Shown piece after piece: positions 45,592 to 56,900 of a stretch of 64,000 nt of DNA (positions are counted from its first letter, which is position 1; each line of letters begins with the position of its first letter). Where the stretch lies: the NCBI GenBank assembly GCA_963210315.1, contig OY723242.1:1550001-1614000 (forward strand), in the 5' to 3' direction. Both the position numbers and the translations under genes were made by a program. This DNA comes from Rhynchopus euleeides (taxonomy: Eukaryota; Euglenozoa; Diplonemea; Diplonemida; Diplonemidae). The notes beneath the pieces were generated by a model. That model was given only the letters and a program-made list of their open reading frames with translations, did no database searches and was not told the origin of the DNA.

Positions 45592-47347
45592 GCGTGAAAA
45601 AAATGGATGGGATGTGTGTTGTGTCTGTGGGGGGAGAGGGGGGGGGGGGTGGTTGAGGGGGTGGGGTGGTGCTTTTTTTTAAAGGGGGGGGGGGTCTTTC
45701 ACTCCGCGGTTGCCGAAGACGTGTTGTCCGGTTCATTTTTCTCATATTTCTGTGAGTACGCTGAGGGGGGCACCACCTCTGAGATATTGTATTTGTTTCG
45801 CCGAAACTTGCCGAACGGCAAGGCCCCCCTGCCCCCTGCCCCCTCTCCAAATAAAATCGCAAAAAAAAAATTCAGGCACAACGAAGTTATCGGAGTTGGC
45901 GTAGCTGCCCCTCTAGCTGTCAGTTGCGCAGAACTCTGACTTGAAATACGTTGAAACAGCCGTCACAGCAAATACCGCCACCTCATCTTTTAGTTGGACG
46001 CGACCTCGCTGGTGCCGGTACCGATGTGCCTGCCGCCTGACACTGCCCCGCGGTATCAGATGGCTTCCACGTCACAGGCTGGTGTGCCCCCGCGGCGACG
46101 CAGCCAATACAGCAGACATGTGGGGTGGTGTGGGTGGGTGGGGGGAAGCTCTGGTTTTCCAGAGCTTCCCCCACCCACACAGAGTTATTTTCTTATTTCC
46201 CTCAACCTGTTTGTGGATAGCGGGTTTCACATCTCTCGTGATGCAAGAGACATGCATCACGGGCAACGAATGTACGCTAATCTAAAGCAAACTGTATGGG
46301 GCTCGGGGGGGGGGGGGTCTTGTGGTGTGAATTTAACGGGTATACTTTTTTTTTTTTTCATGTCGCTCCCGTTGGTCACTTCGCTGCTTTGAGTCAGCCA
46401 CGTGGCGGAAGCCGGACCGCAGGGAGGGGCGTTGCGCCCGTTGACGCCTCTCACTCCTCATGTGCCTTGAGTAGCTGCCAGGTGGGTCTGCTTTGAGGCG
46501 GGGAATCGCGTCAGGCCAAACAGCCACTGCGAGGACGTCTCCCCTAAAAGAAAAGAAAGAATGTGGGAAGGGGACGGGGGTGGGATGGGTGGGCAGCGCA
46601 AGCCGGAAGGAGCGCCTCCCATGGGGCGGAAGCTCACCCGACAGCATAAAATGCTGCGAAAACAACAAAAAAAGGGAAAATAAACCACGCACACCACAAC
46701 ATCAATAAAACCAAAGCCGTGCAGAAAGGGCCCCTCCGCATATATGAAACAGGGCACACAGCGGAAAAAGAGTTACCAGAGCTTGCTTTAGTTTCCCCTC
46801 GGAGGAGGGTAATCACAGGGGGCGCCACGTGAAGGCAGCAAGTTGGATTTTATCCCCCCTAGTACAGCTAGTCGGGACTACTTTTTGGCTAAACGCCCCC
46901 CCCCCCCTCCCCCTTCCCCTTCCCCTTTCCCATACATGCACACAAAATGACACTGCAGTGAGTCCGTTCGTCTGATGGATGAGCATTTCCAGCAGCCGCC
47001 ACGGGGGTGTGCGTGGCTCCGAGAGTTTCGCTTTCGAATTGCCAGGTCACACCTTTTCGCGCAGATTCTCGCATGACAGAAACTCAGGAAGCGTCCAATG
47101 CAACTCTGGCACAGAGGCCAAAAGCATCCTGTAGTACTTCCGCGCATCCCTCACATTACAGAAAATCAGAGGCGGTTCTTTCTTTTGTCAGTCGGCGTAG
47201 CCCACTCAAACTTTTCACCGGGCCACTTTTTTGCTATGCAGATCATGCAGGGCACACCACACCCAGCAGGCGTGTGAGGTGTTATCGCGATCTACGCTGG
47301 AGACGCGCAGGGCATGAGACCCTCTGGGGGGGGGGGGTGGGGGGGGT
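45592..47347. other. Intergenic; one long hairpin
   Basis: No gene supported. A strong hairpin lies at about 46130-46181. G tracts occur at 45637 and 45686, C tracts at 46891. Confidence 0.5.
46130..46181. repeat. Hairpin, ~23-bp stem
   Basis: TGGGGGGAAGCTCTGG at 46139-46154 with its complement (CCAGAGCTTCCCCCACCCAC) from 46159; loop TTTT. Confidence 0.8.
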
Positions 47348-48132
47348 CTAGGCTGTGCTTTACGTTCCACCCCCCCAGCGTATAACGTATTATACGTATT
47401 ATACGTTGAGCGTAGTATACGTTAAAATACGTATTATACGTTCAGGCAATACTGCACAGGCATCCACGATGCGACTCACACCGGACTTTGGGTTCGTGGC
47501 GTCGTTCGTCAGCACTTCGACAGCGTCCCACGCCTTGTCGGTGCGGTTGCGCTTCTCACCTGATATCGTTACACACCCACATGCACTTCAGCTGACTGGG
47601 GGATGCAGTGAGAGTCACACTCAACAAGGATATCAAGGTCACACTCCAAGTCCAGCCACGGACAGCCACTCTGTACGGTGTATGCAAAAATGGGGTGAAA
47701 ATCCGGAGCGTATAATACGTATTATACGTATTACCTGGGACCCCCCGTGTATAAGTCCCCCCCCCCCTTACCCCCGTGTTTAAGTCCCCCCCTGGGGGTC
47801 TGGCAGGGGGGGACTTAAACACAGGGGGGCCTAAACACGGGGGTGGGCTGGTCTGGAGGGTCATCAGGTGGCCCCTAGGCCCTCCAGGTGCTGTCAGAGT
47901 CGAAAAGTGGGGTGCCAAAAGTCCATCCGGACCGGAATTACCACCCCTACGACAGCAGAGGAAGAGGTCTTCTTGGTCTCCACTGTGCCACCCCCGTGTT
48001 TAAGCCCCCCCTGTGTTTAGGTCCGCCCCCCCCGTGTTTAAGTCCCCCCCGGCCGAAAATCGCCTCCAGGGGGGGGGACTTAAACACGGGGGGTCCCAGG
48101 TATAGCGTATTATACGTATAGTGCAGCCTAGG
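47348..48132. mobile_element. ATACGTAT-word inverted-repeat element hosting a MITE
   Basis: Ends CTAGGCTGTGCTTTACG at 47349 and the near-complement CGTATAGTGCAGCCTAG at 48116-48132. Clusters of ATACGTATTATACGT words lie inside both ends (47382-47448, 47709-47731, 48103-48119), resembling the word-built palindrome at 793-1483. A CCTGGGACC-family element has inserted at a TA within the right-hand cluster. Confidence 0.5.
47734..48100. mobile_element. TA-flanked MITE, CCTGGGACC family, copy 2
   Basis: Same ends as copy 1 (18660-18953), flanked by TA at 47732-47733 and 48101-48102. About 70 bp longer because the terminal GTGTTTAAGTCCCCCC motif is repeated near both ends. Confidence 0.8.
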
Positions 48133-48488
48133 GGGGGGGGTGGGTGACTTGGCAAACGAGAAGCCCCTTGCAAGGTCCGGCATTACCATGTGGCCGAATC
48201 CACTGGCACGGTTGAAGTGGGGGGTTAGGTTAGTCTAGTCAGGGAGCACATTTCAAAGCGCAGCAATATAGAACTACGGGTGGGTGGGGTGTTGATACAC
48301 AGCCAAAACCTGTGACAAGCGTACCGGCCTTCAGCGGGAGTTCCAGGTGGGGGGCCTCCAGCGTTCAGAGCTTCGCCTTTGCCTCCGAGGCCCTTCTTTG
48401 CGGGAGGATTAGCCCCGCGGGTGTGGTCAGAAGCAAAAGTAGAGCATCCCCCTCCCCCCGCACCAACCTCGCATTGTGCATTGATCTG

Positions 48489-48592
48489 CCTTGTACAACA
48501 TATCTGGGGTAGTGACTACAAAAAGGACTAACATTGCGAGAAGGTGCTGGGAGATTTACTTTTCCATTCACTCTCGACGATCAAACCCCCCC
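48489..48592 (+). repeat. Module B copy
   Basis: CCTTGTACAACATATCTGGG, then GTAGTGACTACAAAAAGGAC, ATTGCGAGAAGGTGCTG and CTCTCGACGATCAAACC. Confidence 0.75.
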
Positions 48593-48833
48593 GCACCAAG
48601 TAGCCACAGTACGACAGGCCGCGCGCAGGCACCGGGTCCCCTCTCTGAAAAAAAAGGGGGGGGGGGGAGGGGCGTCTTCGTGTCAAAAAAAATATGACCC
48701 CGGGTCCGTGGCGTTCACCCTTTTCTCCCAACAAGCCCCGGCTGTGTCTTGAGAGGACAGGGCGTAGCATCCCGAAGTTGGACGATTAAATCGTTCAGCA
48801 TGCCGCGAGATTCTTTTCTTTTGTCAGGAGTTT

Positions 48834-49035
48834 GGCGGAGCCAACTGGGGGAAGCTTTTCTGTGCCTTTTAGCTGGTATCGTGCGACCCCACTCACACCA
48901 CTTCATCATACCGGGGAGTGGTGTACACAAAGAGTGGGGATCTGCGTTCCAACAAAAACAACTTTCGGCAGTGTTTGGTTTTGTTGTCTCGTTGTGATGT
49001 CACTTGAAGATACAGCGGGGGCACAGATAGTTTTT
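48834..49035 (+). repeat. ~200-bp dispersed repeat, copy 2
   Basis: See 4724-4927. Confidence 0.8.
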
Positions 49036-49295
49036 GCACAAAACACATGTGTGGTAAGGTCGGGGAAATGCTACGGGATCGCGATTGACTCGGGACTGCT
49101 GCTGGCCTCTCTTGATTGTGGGTTTCTCATGTGTCGTGGTCCGCCTGCTCCGCTTGTGCGCACAAACAAAAAACCCGGACTGTTTTTAAAGTGGAAGCGT
49201 CCAATGCAACATTCACAGCGTAGAGCCAAGTGTTTCTCGTAGTACATTGCCGAAAACTTGCCGGGCAGCTATGGCCACCCCCTGTGAGGAAAAAT

Positions 49296-49408
49296 GACAA
49301 TGGGGGTCTTCACTGGTCGTTATTCTTCGTCAAGCTTCGTCACTTTTCAGCCAATTCAACAGGAAGTACACCGAAATGCACTGACGACACACCGTAGCGA
49401 AGACCCCT
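49296..49408. repeat. ~110-bp foldback
   Basis: GGGGGTCTTCACTGGTCG at the left and TAGCGAAGACCCC at the right. The ends resemble the GCTTCGCTC foldback family. It lies about 190 bp upstream of the DUF4116 start codon. Confidence 0.55.
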
Positions 49409-51488
49409 AATAAAAAAATATCGCCGGTCCGAGACCCCGCCCGCCCGCATGCACACCCCCGCCCAAAGTTGAGGAGGCAGTCAGAGATCAACTGTACCAC
49501 CTGCACGACGTCCTGTTGTGTAGGCCACGGCCCCGTGTGAATTTGCATGCGCACTGCCCACCAGAACACACAGGGACGACACGGGGAAGACGAAGGATGT
49601 CAGGAGAAGGAATGGAGGTGTTCCTGAAGGACAGGCTGTGTGGGGAGCAGCATGCGGTGCACATCGGGAAGGGCGACACCCCGGCTCATCTCAAGGCAAC
49701 CGCACTCGACGTGGTGCTTGGGTCCCCTCCCGACGCGCTTTCCGAGGACGTGGAGCTCTCGGTGGATGGGGTGGTGCTCGACGACAGCACCCCTCTGTCC
49801 GGTGCCGCACCTGTCTCCCACGGGTGCTCCATCGACGTCGCCCTCACAGGTGCTCGCTTCGTTGAGATGTTGCAGCAGGAGATGCTTGACCACCCGGGCT
49901 CTGATGTTCACATCAACATACCTGCCTGGGCACTGGGTCTGCGTGACGTGGCGCTTGCGATGGTGCGGTGTGACGGCGATGCGTTGGAGCACCTCGATGA
50001 GTCATTCCGCAGTGACAAACACATCGTCACTGCAGCGGTGCGGAGCAGCTCCGACGCACTTCAACATGCTTCCGAAGACCTGCGTGCGGATGAGGACGTC
50101 GTCCTGCGAGCTGCTGGCGATACCTTGACGCGTGTCGTGAGGTTTGCATCACCTGCACTGCTCAGAAACAAACCGTTCGTCCTCACTCTTGTGCAGCGCA
50201 GGGGTGATGTACTCAAGCATGTCGATGCAGCGCTGCAGGCCGACAGGGATGTCGTCATGGCGGCTGTCCAAAGTGACGGCAACGCACTTCTGTACGCCTG
50301 TGAGTCCCTCCGCAACGACAGGCAGGTGGTCATGGCGGCAGGCAAAGGCTTGGAGCACGTATGTGCTGCACTCCGCAACGACACGGAGCTTGTTCTTCGT
50401 GCCATCCGGATGAGCAGGGCTGGCATTGAACGGGCTTCACAGTCACTGTGCGACGACAGGGAGGTCATGATTGTGGCCGTGCGTCTGCGTGGCGCCTTCC
50501 GCAACGCCTTCAGCAACACATCATCCGCACTGCGCCACTACACGGAGTTCCAACGCGAGGCGATCCTGTGGGACGGTACTGCCTTGGGGGATATCCCCAA
50601 GCTGGTGGAGCCGTGCTCAGGTCTGCCGCTTCACCAAGACCGAGACCTTATCCTTGCAGCAGTCGAGACCTACCCCCGTGCACTCGAATACGCTGACCCT
50701 TCCCTGCAGGGCGACAGGGAGGTGGTGCTCGCTGCGATGCACAGCAGAGCACGGTCGGGTCATGCGTATGCACTGCGCTGTGCACCCTCACACCTGAAGA
50801 AGGACGAGGAGGTGGTGCTGGCAGGTGTCCGGCGTGACCCAGATGTGCTCCTTTTTGCAGACACCTCGCTTCACACCAACAGAGACTTCGTGATGCAGTG
50901 TGTCAAGCTGCAGGGATGTGCCTTGTACTACGCCGACCGCTCTGTTCGTAGCGACAGGGAGGTGCAGCTTGCTGCGGTGGCACAGGACCCGAAGGCCTTG
51001 GAGTACTGTGATGAGTCGATCCGCAGCAACAGAGATGTGGTCCTCACAGCCGTGCGGAAGAATGGTGATGCTTGGAAGTATGCTTCAGAAAACCTGCGCA
51101 AGGATCGTGAGGTCGTCCTTGCTGCTGTGAAGTCCTCACAGTGTGCCCTGCCACATGTTGATGTGACATTCCTTCAGGACGAGGAGGTGGTGCTCGCAGC
51201 CACACACACTGACGGGGATGCTCTTCGACACGCCGACCTTTCATTCCTCAGCAACCGAGACTTCATGCTTGCAGCCGTACGCAAGTGCGGGTGCGCTCTT
51301 CGCTACGCCAGTGCTTCACTGTGCCGTGACAAGGAGCTTCAACTGACGGCCGTGTTGCAGGACGGGAGGGCGCTGCAGTACGCTGACCCTTCACTGCGAA
51401 GCGACAGGTCGGTTGTGCTTCAAGCGGCTCGTGCACACGGCGATGCTCTGGAGTTCGCCGATCCTGTGTTCTGTGGTGACGAGGAGGT

Positions 51489-51506
51489 GGTCCTCGCAGC
51501 CGTGAC
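51489..51506 (+). repeat. LINE target-site duplication, left copy
   Basis: GGTCCTCGCAGCCGTGAC, identical to 58718-58735; both are host DUF4116 coding sequence. Confidence 0.95.
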
Positions 51507-51582
51507 TGCCCTACGGGACTGGAAGAAAGGGGGGAAGGGTCGGGCGGCGCAATACGGCTGCACTGACACAGAGAATGAGCAC

Positions 51583-53967
51583 ATGAACGCCACGTTCAGA
51601 CGCGCGAAGGAGGCCCTGGAGCGCTCGGACGAGCAGGTGGCGGTGGCTGCGAGCACGGCTCGCTCGCTGGCGAGCCTGCTCAACCTCTTCATGAAGGGAA
51701 CGGTGGAATGCGGGGGTGGGGGAGACTGCATGTTCAAGGCACTCTCCCACGCCTTGATCGGCAGTACAGATTGGCATGGGGAACTAAGGAGGCGGGCGGC
51801 GCAGCATATTCGCGAGAACCTCGCGGAGTACGGGGCGTTCATCGATGAATGCACGCCCGATGAATATGCGGACACCGTAGAGAAGCAGGGGACCTGGGTG
51901 GGGCACCTCGCAGCCAGGGCAGTCGCCGACGCCACACAGACCCCCATCTATATATACGACGTGGGACCTGATGGCAAGCTACGCCGCGTAGAAGTGACGC
52001 CGGGGGCCATGGAGACAGACGACTCCGGGGGTGTGAAGGCGGAGGGCGCCCCCTTAGAGTTGGGGTATGTTGATGGCATGCACTACGTTGCAGTGGTGAC
52101 ATCGACAGGTTGTGAAGAGGGGGAACTGCCCGGGACGGCACACGCACCGAACCTCAAGACGAGGAGGCCGAAGGAGGCGCAGAAGCGGAAGAAGGAGGAG
52201 CCCCACAAGAAGGGCAAGGGCACAGGGTGGACGGAGGTCCAGAAGCCAACCCAGCGGGCAGACCGGACGAAGGACAGGCTCCTCATGGAGGAGTTTGCGT
52301 CAGGCGTGCATGTGCTGCAGGAAGGCGAGCTGCGTGCGGGACGTGCAGTGGTGGAAAAGGGGACGGTGGCCCTTTGGACAGGAATCATCGTGGATGCGCT
52401 GCTACAGCTGAAGCGGCACACAGGGCTGACGCTGCTGACGAACTCGCCTGTGAAGGGGGCGACGACGGAGAAAGTCTTCGTCCACGTCGAGATGGACGAT
52501 GGAGTAGTAGAGGTCAAGAAATGGGCCTCGTCGTGGGGCACCTGCACGAAGCCGATCGCGGTGAACGCCGAAACCATCCCGGTGGTGGTGTTCGCTGCGC
52601 AGCACGAGAACGAGTCGCTGGAGCAGACGGTGGAACGGGTGCAGCGGGACGTGCTGGCTGGAGACAGCCTGGTGAGCGTCCGCGAGGTGGACGGGGGGAT
52701 CGAAGGCATCATCCACGTGTCACCGTCACTGGTGGAAGCGACGCTCCAGGTAAGCGGGGAGAACGGGACGCACATCCGGGTGCTGGCGGAGAAGCAGGAC
52801 GCCTTCCCGGTGTCCTGCCTGTGGGAGGACACGTGGGGGGTGACCACGGCGGTGATGCAAGCCGCGCTGCAGAGGTCGTCGGTGGTGACGCTCGGGCTGG
52901 GGAGGCGCCACTCGGGGGGCACCTCTCTCAGGGTGCACACGAGGGACCTGCCGAAGGCGATTGCGGCCCTGAAGGAGGGATGTGTGACACGCCGATTCGA
53001 GCTATACGGAATACTGCCGAGGTATCAGGCTGCGGCTATCGAAAAGGGCCTGGCCGGGATCGGATGGGATGGGGTGACGCTGCGGATGCAACAGAACGCG
53101 GTCTGGTATCTGGAAGCGCCGAAGCCGCCCCCGAAATGGGCCATGACGCTGTTCGGAAGCATTGCGTGGATCCGCGACATAACTGGGCATCCACGGGCCC
53201 GTGGGCGCGGCGGTGGGGCTACGACAGCGACGACGGAGAGCTCAACCAGCGGTCTGAAGGAGATTCGGGTAAAGGCGAAGATGAAAACTGCCCCCGCGTC
53301 AGGAGAGCGCCGCTGGGCGGACGTGGCAGGAAACGGGAAGCAGAACGGGTCGACGCCCCGGCAACAACAGAGGCACCCCCAACAACAGAAGGATCATTGG
53401 CCACTACCCGGAGAGGCGCGGCCGCAGCAGCAGCAGCAGCGCCAGCAGCCGCAATCAGACCCCAAGGTGGACCGGCTGGAGAAGCAGGTCGCCTCCCTGG
53501 TAGACACGGTGCAGAAGGTGCTGGAGGGCTTCGCGCTGCTGCAGAAAGCGCCAGAGGCCCCAGCTGCGCCTCCACCTGCACCCACTCCAGCTCCCTCACT
53601 TGAAGCCGAGCTGGCGAAGCTGAGACAGGAGATGAGGCAGGAGATGGGGGCGAAGATGAATGCACTGCAGAATGAGGTGGATGGGCAGCGGGTGGCCATG
53701 ATGGAGATACAGGGTGAGCTCGCTATGGCAACCGCGGGGATGGAACAGGCCCAGGAGAAGGTGCAGGTCCTGACGCAGGAGAAGGAGGACCTGAAAGAGG
53801 AGGTGCTGCGCATGGCTGACGAGCTGAAGAAGGCGAGGTCGAAGGTGGAAGATCTCCAGAACAAAGCAGCGTCGCGAGACAGAGATGATGGGAAGGATCC
53901 GAAGGGCGGGAGACGGGGCAGGGAAAAGGAGAGGAGCCATCAACGGTCCTCGCCGCAACAGCATTAA
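51583..53967 (+). CDS. LINE ORF1: OTU-like cysteine protease + coiled coil
   Basis: 794 codons from the first LINE-internal ATG (51583); the frame is also open upstream into the host DUF4116 gene. Residues about 40-170 are an OTU domain: GGGGDCMFKALS carries the catalytic Asp-x-Cys context (Cys about 49) and GMHYVAVV the catalytic His (about 167), as in ovarian-tumour deubiquitinases. Residues 190-230 are Lys/Arg-rich. Residues 230-560 are globular, unrecognised and rich in beta-type stretches (EKVFVHVEMDDGVVEVKK). Residues 580-660 are Gln-rich. Residues 690-780 are a long coiled coil (LEAELAKLRQEMRQEMGAKM; VLTQEKEDLKEEVLRMADEL). LINE ORF1 proteins typically form multimers that bind their RNA, and the coiled coil and basic stretches fit that. 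The protease role is inferred from OTU homology. Confidence 0.88.
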   Translation: MNATFRRAKEALERSDEQVAVAASTARSLASLLNLFMKGTVECGGGGDCMFKALSHALIGSTDWHGELRRRAAQHIRENLAEYGAFIDECTPDEYADTVEKQGTWVGHLAARAVADATQTPIYIYDVGPDGKLRRVEVTPGAMETDDSGGVKAEGAPLELGYVDGMHYVAVVTSTGCEEGELPGTAHAPNLKTRRPKEAQKRKKEEPHKKGKGTGWTEVQKPTQRADRTKDRLLMEEFASGVHVLQEGELRAGRAVVEKGTVALWTGIIVDALLQLKRHTGLTLLTNSPVKGATTEKVFVHVEMDDGVVEVKKWASSWGTCTKPIAVNAETIPVVVFAAQHENESLEQTVERVQRDVLAGDSLVSVREVDGGIEGIIHVSPSLVEATLQVSGENGTHIRVLAEKQDAFPVSCLWEDTWGVTTAVMQAALQRSSVVTLGLGRRHSGGTSLRVHTRDLPKAIAALKEGCVTRRFELYGILPRYQAAAIEKGLAGIGWDGVTLRMQQNAVWYLEAPKPPPKWAMTLFGSIAWIRDITGHPRARGRGGGATTATTESSTSGLKEIRVKAKMKTAPASGERRWADVAGNGKQNGSTPRQQQRHPQQQKDHWPLPGEARPQQQQQRQQPQSDPKVDRLEKQVASLVDTVQKVLEGFALLQKAPEAPAAPPPAPTPAPSLEAELAKLRQEMRQEMGAKMNALQNEVDGQRVAMMEIQGELAMATAGMEQAQEKVQVLTQEKEDLKEEVLRMADELKKARSKVEDLQNKAASRDRDDGKDPKGGRRGREKERSHQRSSPQQH

Positions 53968-53969
53968 CC

Positions 53970-56900
53970 GTGGCGGGGGTGAGCCCCCCTAATGCTGCGG
54001 CGGCAGGGTCGGCGTTCATCAGCGCCAATGTGACGTCGCTGCAGCAGAACTTCTCCGCGCTGGTGGGAGCGGCGGAGGAAGGCACGCAGGTGATCCTTGT
54101 GCAGGAGACGAAGTGCACAGAGGCGAGCCAGACGCTCGTCGCCAGCGAGCTGCGTGAGCTGGGCTGGGAGGTGGTGTGGGGCAAGCCGCTGCCTACATGG
54201 CGTTCGGATCACGAGGCGAAGCCGGGTGGTGTCGCGATTCTGGTGCGGAAAGGCATCCCCCACAGGTGGGTCGAGCCGCAATCGGACAATGAGCGGCAGC
54301 TGTGGGGCTCGAGCAGATGGGTGCGTGCGAAAGTGGCCCTGAAGGACGGGTCGACCTGGCTGGACTTCACCTCGCTGTACTGTGACGTGCAAGACGAGGA
54401 GATGCGCGAGGAGCAGCTGATGTCCGCCTTTGAGTCGGCGGCGCGTGAGGGGGATGCGCCGTGCGTTATCGGGGGAGACTTCAACACGACAGCTGTAGAC
54501 TCTGCCACGCTCAGCGCGAGCCTGGACACGGGCATTTGGCTGGACGCTGCGAAGGAGTATGCCGTAGCGCGCGACATGGAGCCGGATGTGACATGCGTGT
54601 CGACACGCAGGCGCAAGGACGGCAACCTCGTGCAGTCGCAGTCGCGTATCGATTATGTCGTGCTGAACCGGGCTGCCTTCCTCGGACTACAACAGGTGCA
54701 GGTCCTGCAAGTCACGGGGATACCGCAACACCGCCCCATCGAGGTGAAGCTGCAGATAGATGCCTACGACCAGATGGTGAGCCGCTACCGCGTGCCGCGA
54801 GGATTCCCTGTCGACGAGGCGCAGAAAAAGCTGCAGAGGGCGCGAGACATGTGGGACAGCGAGTTGCACTGGGGCGGGTCGGCTGGGGACCCAGAGGCAA
54901 TGTGGCGGCGATGGAACACCTGGGCGGAGGACTTCCTTTGTGAGGCGTGCGACGATCATCTCGAAGGCAAGCAACAGGCATATCGGGGCAGAGGCGAATG
55001 CCGTGAACCGACAGAGGTGCGTGCGACGACGAAGACGGACAGGCAGACTGGCGACCCGCTGATCATCCGCCAACGACGGCTGCTCAAGTGCCTCGCCCAG
55101 CTGGACGAATGCGTCGTGGATGCTATAAGACCGAAGAAGCAGATCGAGCTGGGCCAGACGCCACACGACATCGCGCGGGCCTGGGACCACGCTCGCGGCA
55201 CAATGACGAGTCTCGCCGACCTCCATCCACCAATGGAGAAGCCCCAGCTGGAGGAGCTGCATGTATGGCGCAAGAAGGTGAGGCAGAAGTTTGACACACT
55301 CTGTCGGAAGGTGGCAGAAGACAGGACGCGCCGCTGGAAGCACCGCCTGCGGGAAGCTTGGGAGAACGCCCCGAAGGCGGTATTCGACTTCTGCAAAGAG
55401 GTGGAGTACAAGAAGGTCACGTCACTGAAGCGGGGTGACGGGACCTTCACAGCTAACCACAAGGAGTCCGACGAGCTGCTACGTGAGGCGTGGTCCCCAA
55501 TCTTTCGGCGGTTCCAGGATCAGCCCGAGCCGACGTATGAAGCCTTCAGGGAGCGCTTCGAAGCGGACATCGCCGGGAGGGGGTGCGAGATGAAGTTGTC
55601 GAAGCTTGACGGCAACGACCTACGGAAGACGCTGCGAAAGATGAAGACGAAGACGTCGGCCGGGATCGAAGGGTGGCGCATGGCAGAGCTGAAGCAGCTG
55701 CCGACGCCACTTCTGGACAAAGTGGCGGACGTGTTCGACGTGGTCGAGAGGACTGGCAAGTGGCCAAAGTCGCTGATGCGTGCGCTGATCTCGCTGATCC
55801 CGAAGGGGAATGGTGATGGGCCCCTCGAGCAGAGGCCGATCACGGTGACATCATGCGTGTACAGGCTCTGGGCAGCCACGAGGCTGAGGAGCCTGATCAA
55901 GTGGCAGGAGTCGTGGGTGACGGATGGGCAGCACGGGTTCCGCCCACACCACGGGACCGATGCGCTGTACTGGAAGATGGCGCTGCGCGTCGAGAAGGCG
56001 CTACTGCAGGGAGACGCGAGGGCGTTGTGGGGGTTCACGATTGACTTCGCCAAATGTTTTGACCGTGTTCCCCATGAAATCTCGCTGGCGCTGGCGACGG
56101 AGTGGGGTGCACACGATCGCATCATGCGGCCACTGAGAGCGGCCTACAGCACCCTCGAACGAAGATTCAAGATCGGTGGTGTTGGGGTGGGTGAGCCCTT
56201 CCGCTGCACCAACGGCATTCTGCAAGGATGTCCGTTGTCAGTGGTGCTCCTCAATGCCATCATCGCGGTTTGGACGCACGCGATCGAGCGCGAGGCGGGG
56301 GTGAAGGGTGAGGCCTACGCCGACGACATCTATGCCCTGCACAAGGACAAGGTGAAGGTGGCGCAGGCGGCGGTGATCACGGAAGACTTCATCACCCTCA
56401 CGGATATGGAAGCGAAGCCTGAGAAGTGCGCAGGCTTCACCACGGATAAAAAAGGGGTGACCTCCTTCGGGCTGAGCCACGGGGTGTTCCCCCACAAGAA
56501 GTCGCTGAAGACTCTCGGCGCCGACATGGTCTTCCAGGGAAGACAGAAGAAGGAGACGTTCTGCTCGCGAGTGAAGAAGGCGACGAAGGTGCTGAAGCGA
56601 ATCCGCAAAACGCCTTTGCGATTCGCTGAAAAGTGCAAGTTGGTGAACTCGCTAGCGCACTCGATGATGCTGTATGGTTGCACGGTGACGGACATCCCTG
56701 CGTACTTGGAGAGGGATACATCGCTGGCCTGCGTGCAGAGTGTGTGGGGGGAGAAGCGCAAGCAGCGGTCGCACACCATTGTAGGCCAGGTGCTGGCGCC
56801 GACGGTGATCGACACGAAGGTGGCTGTGCCGCAAATGCGATTTCGGACATTCCTGCGCCTCGTCAAGGACAGGGAGACGCATGACCTTGCGAGGGAGGTA

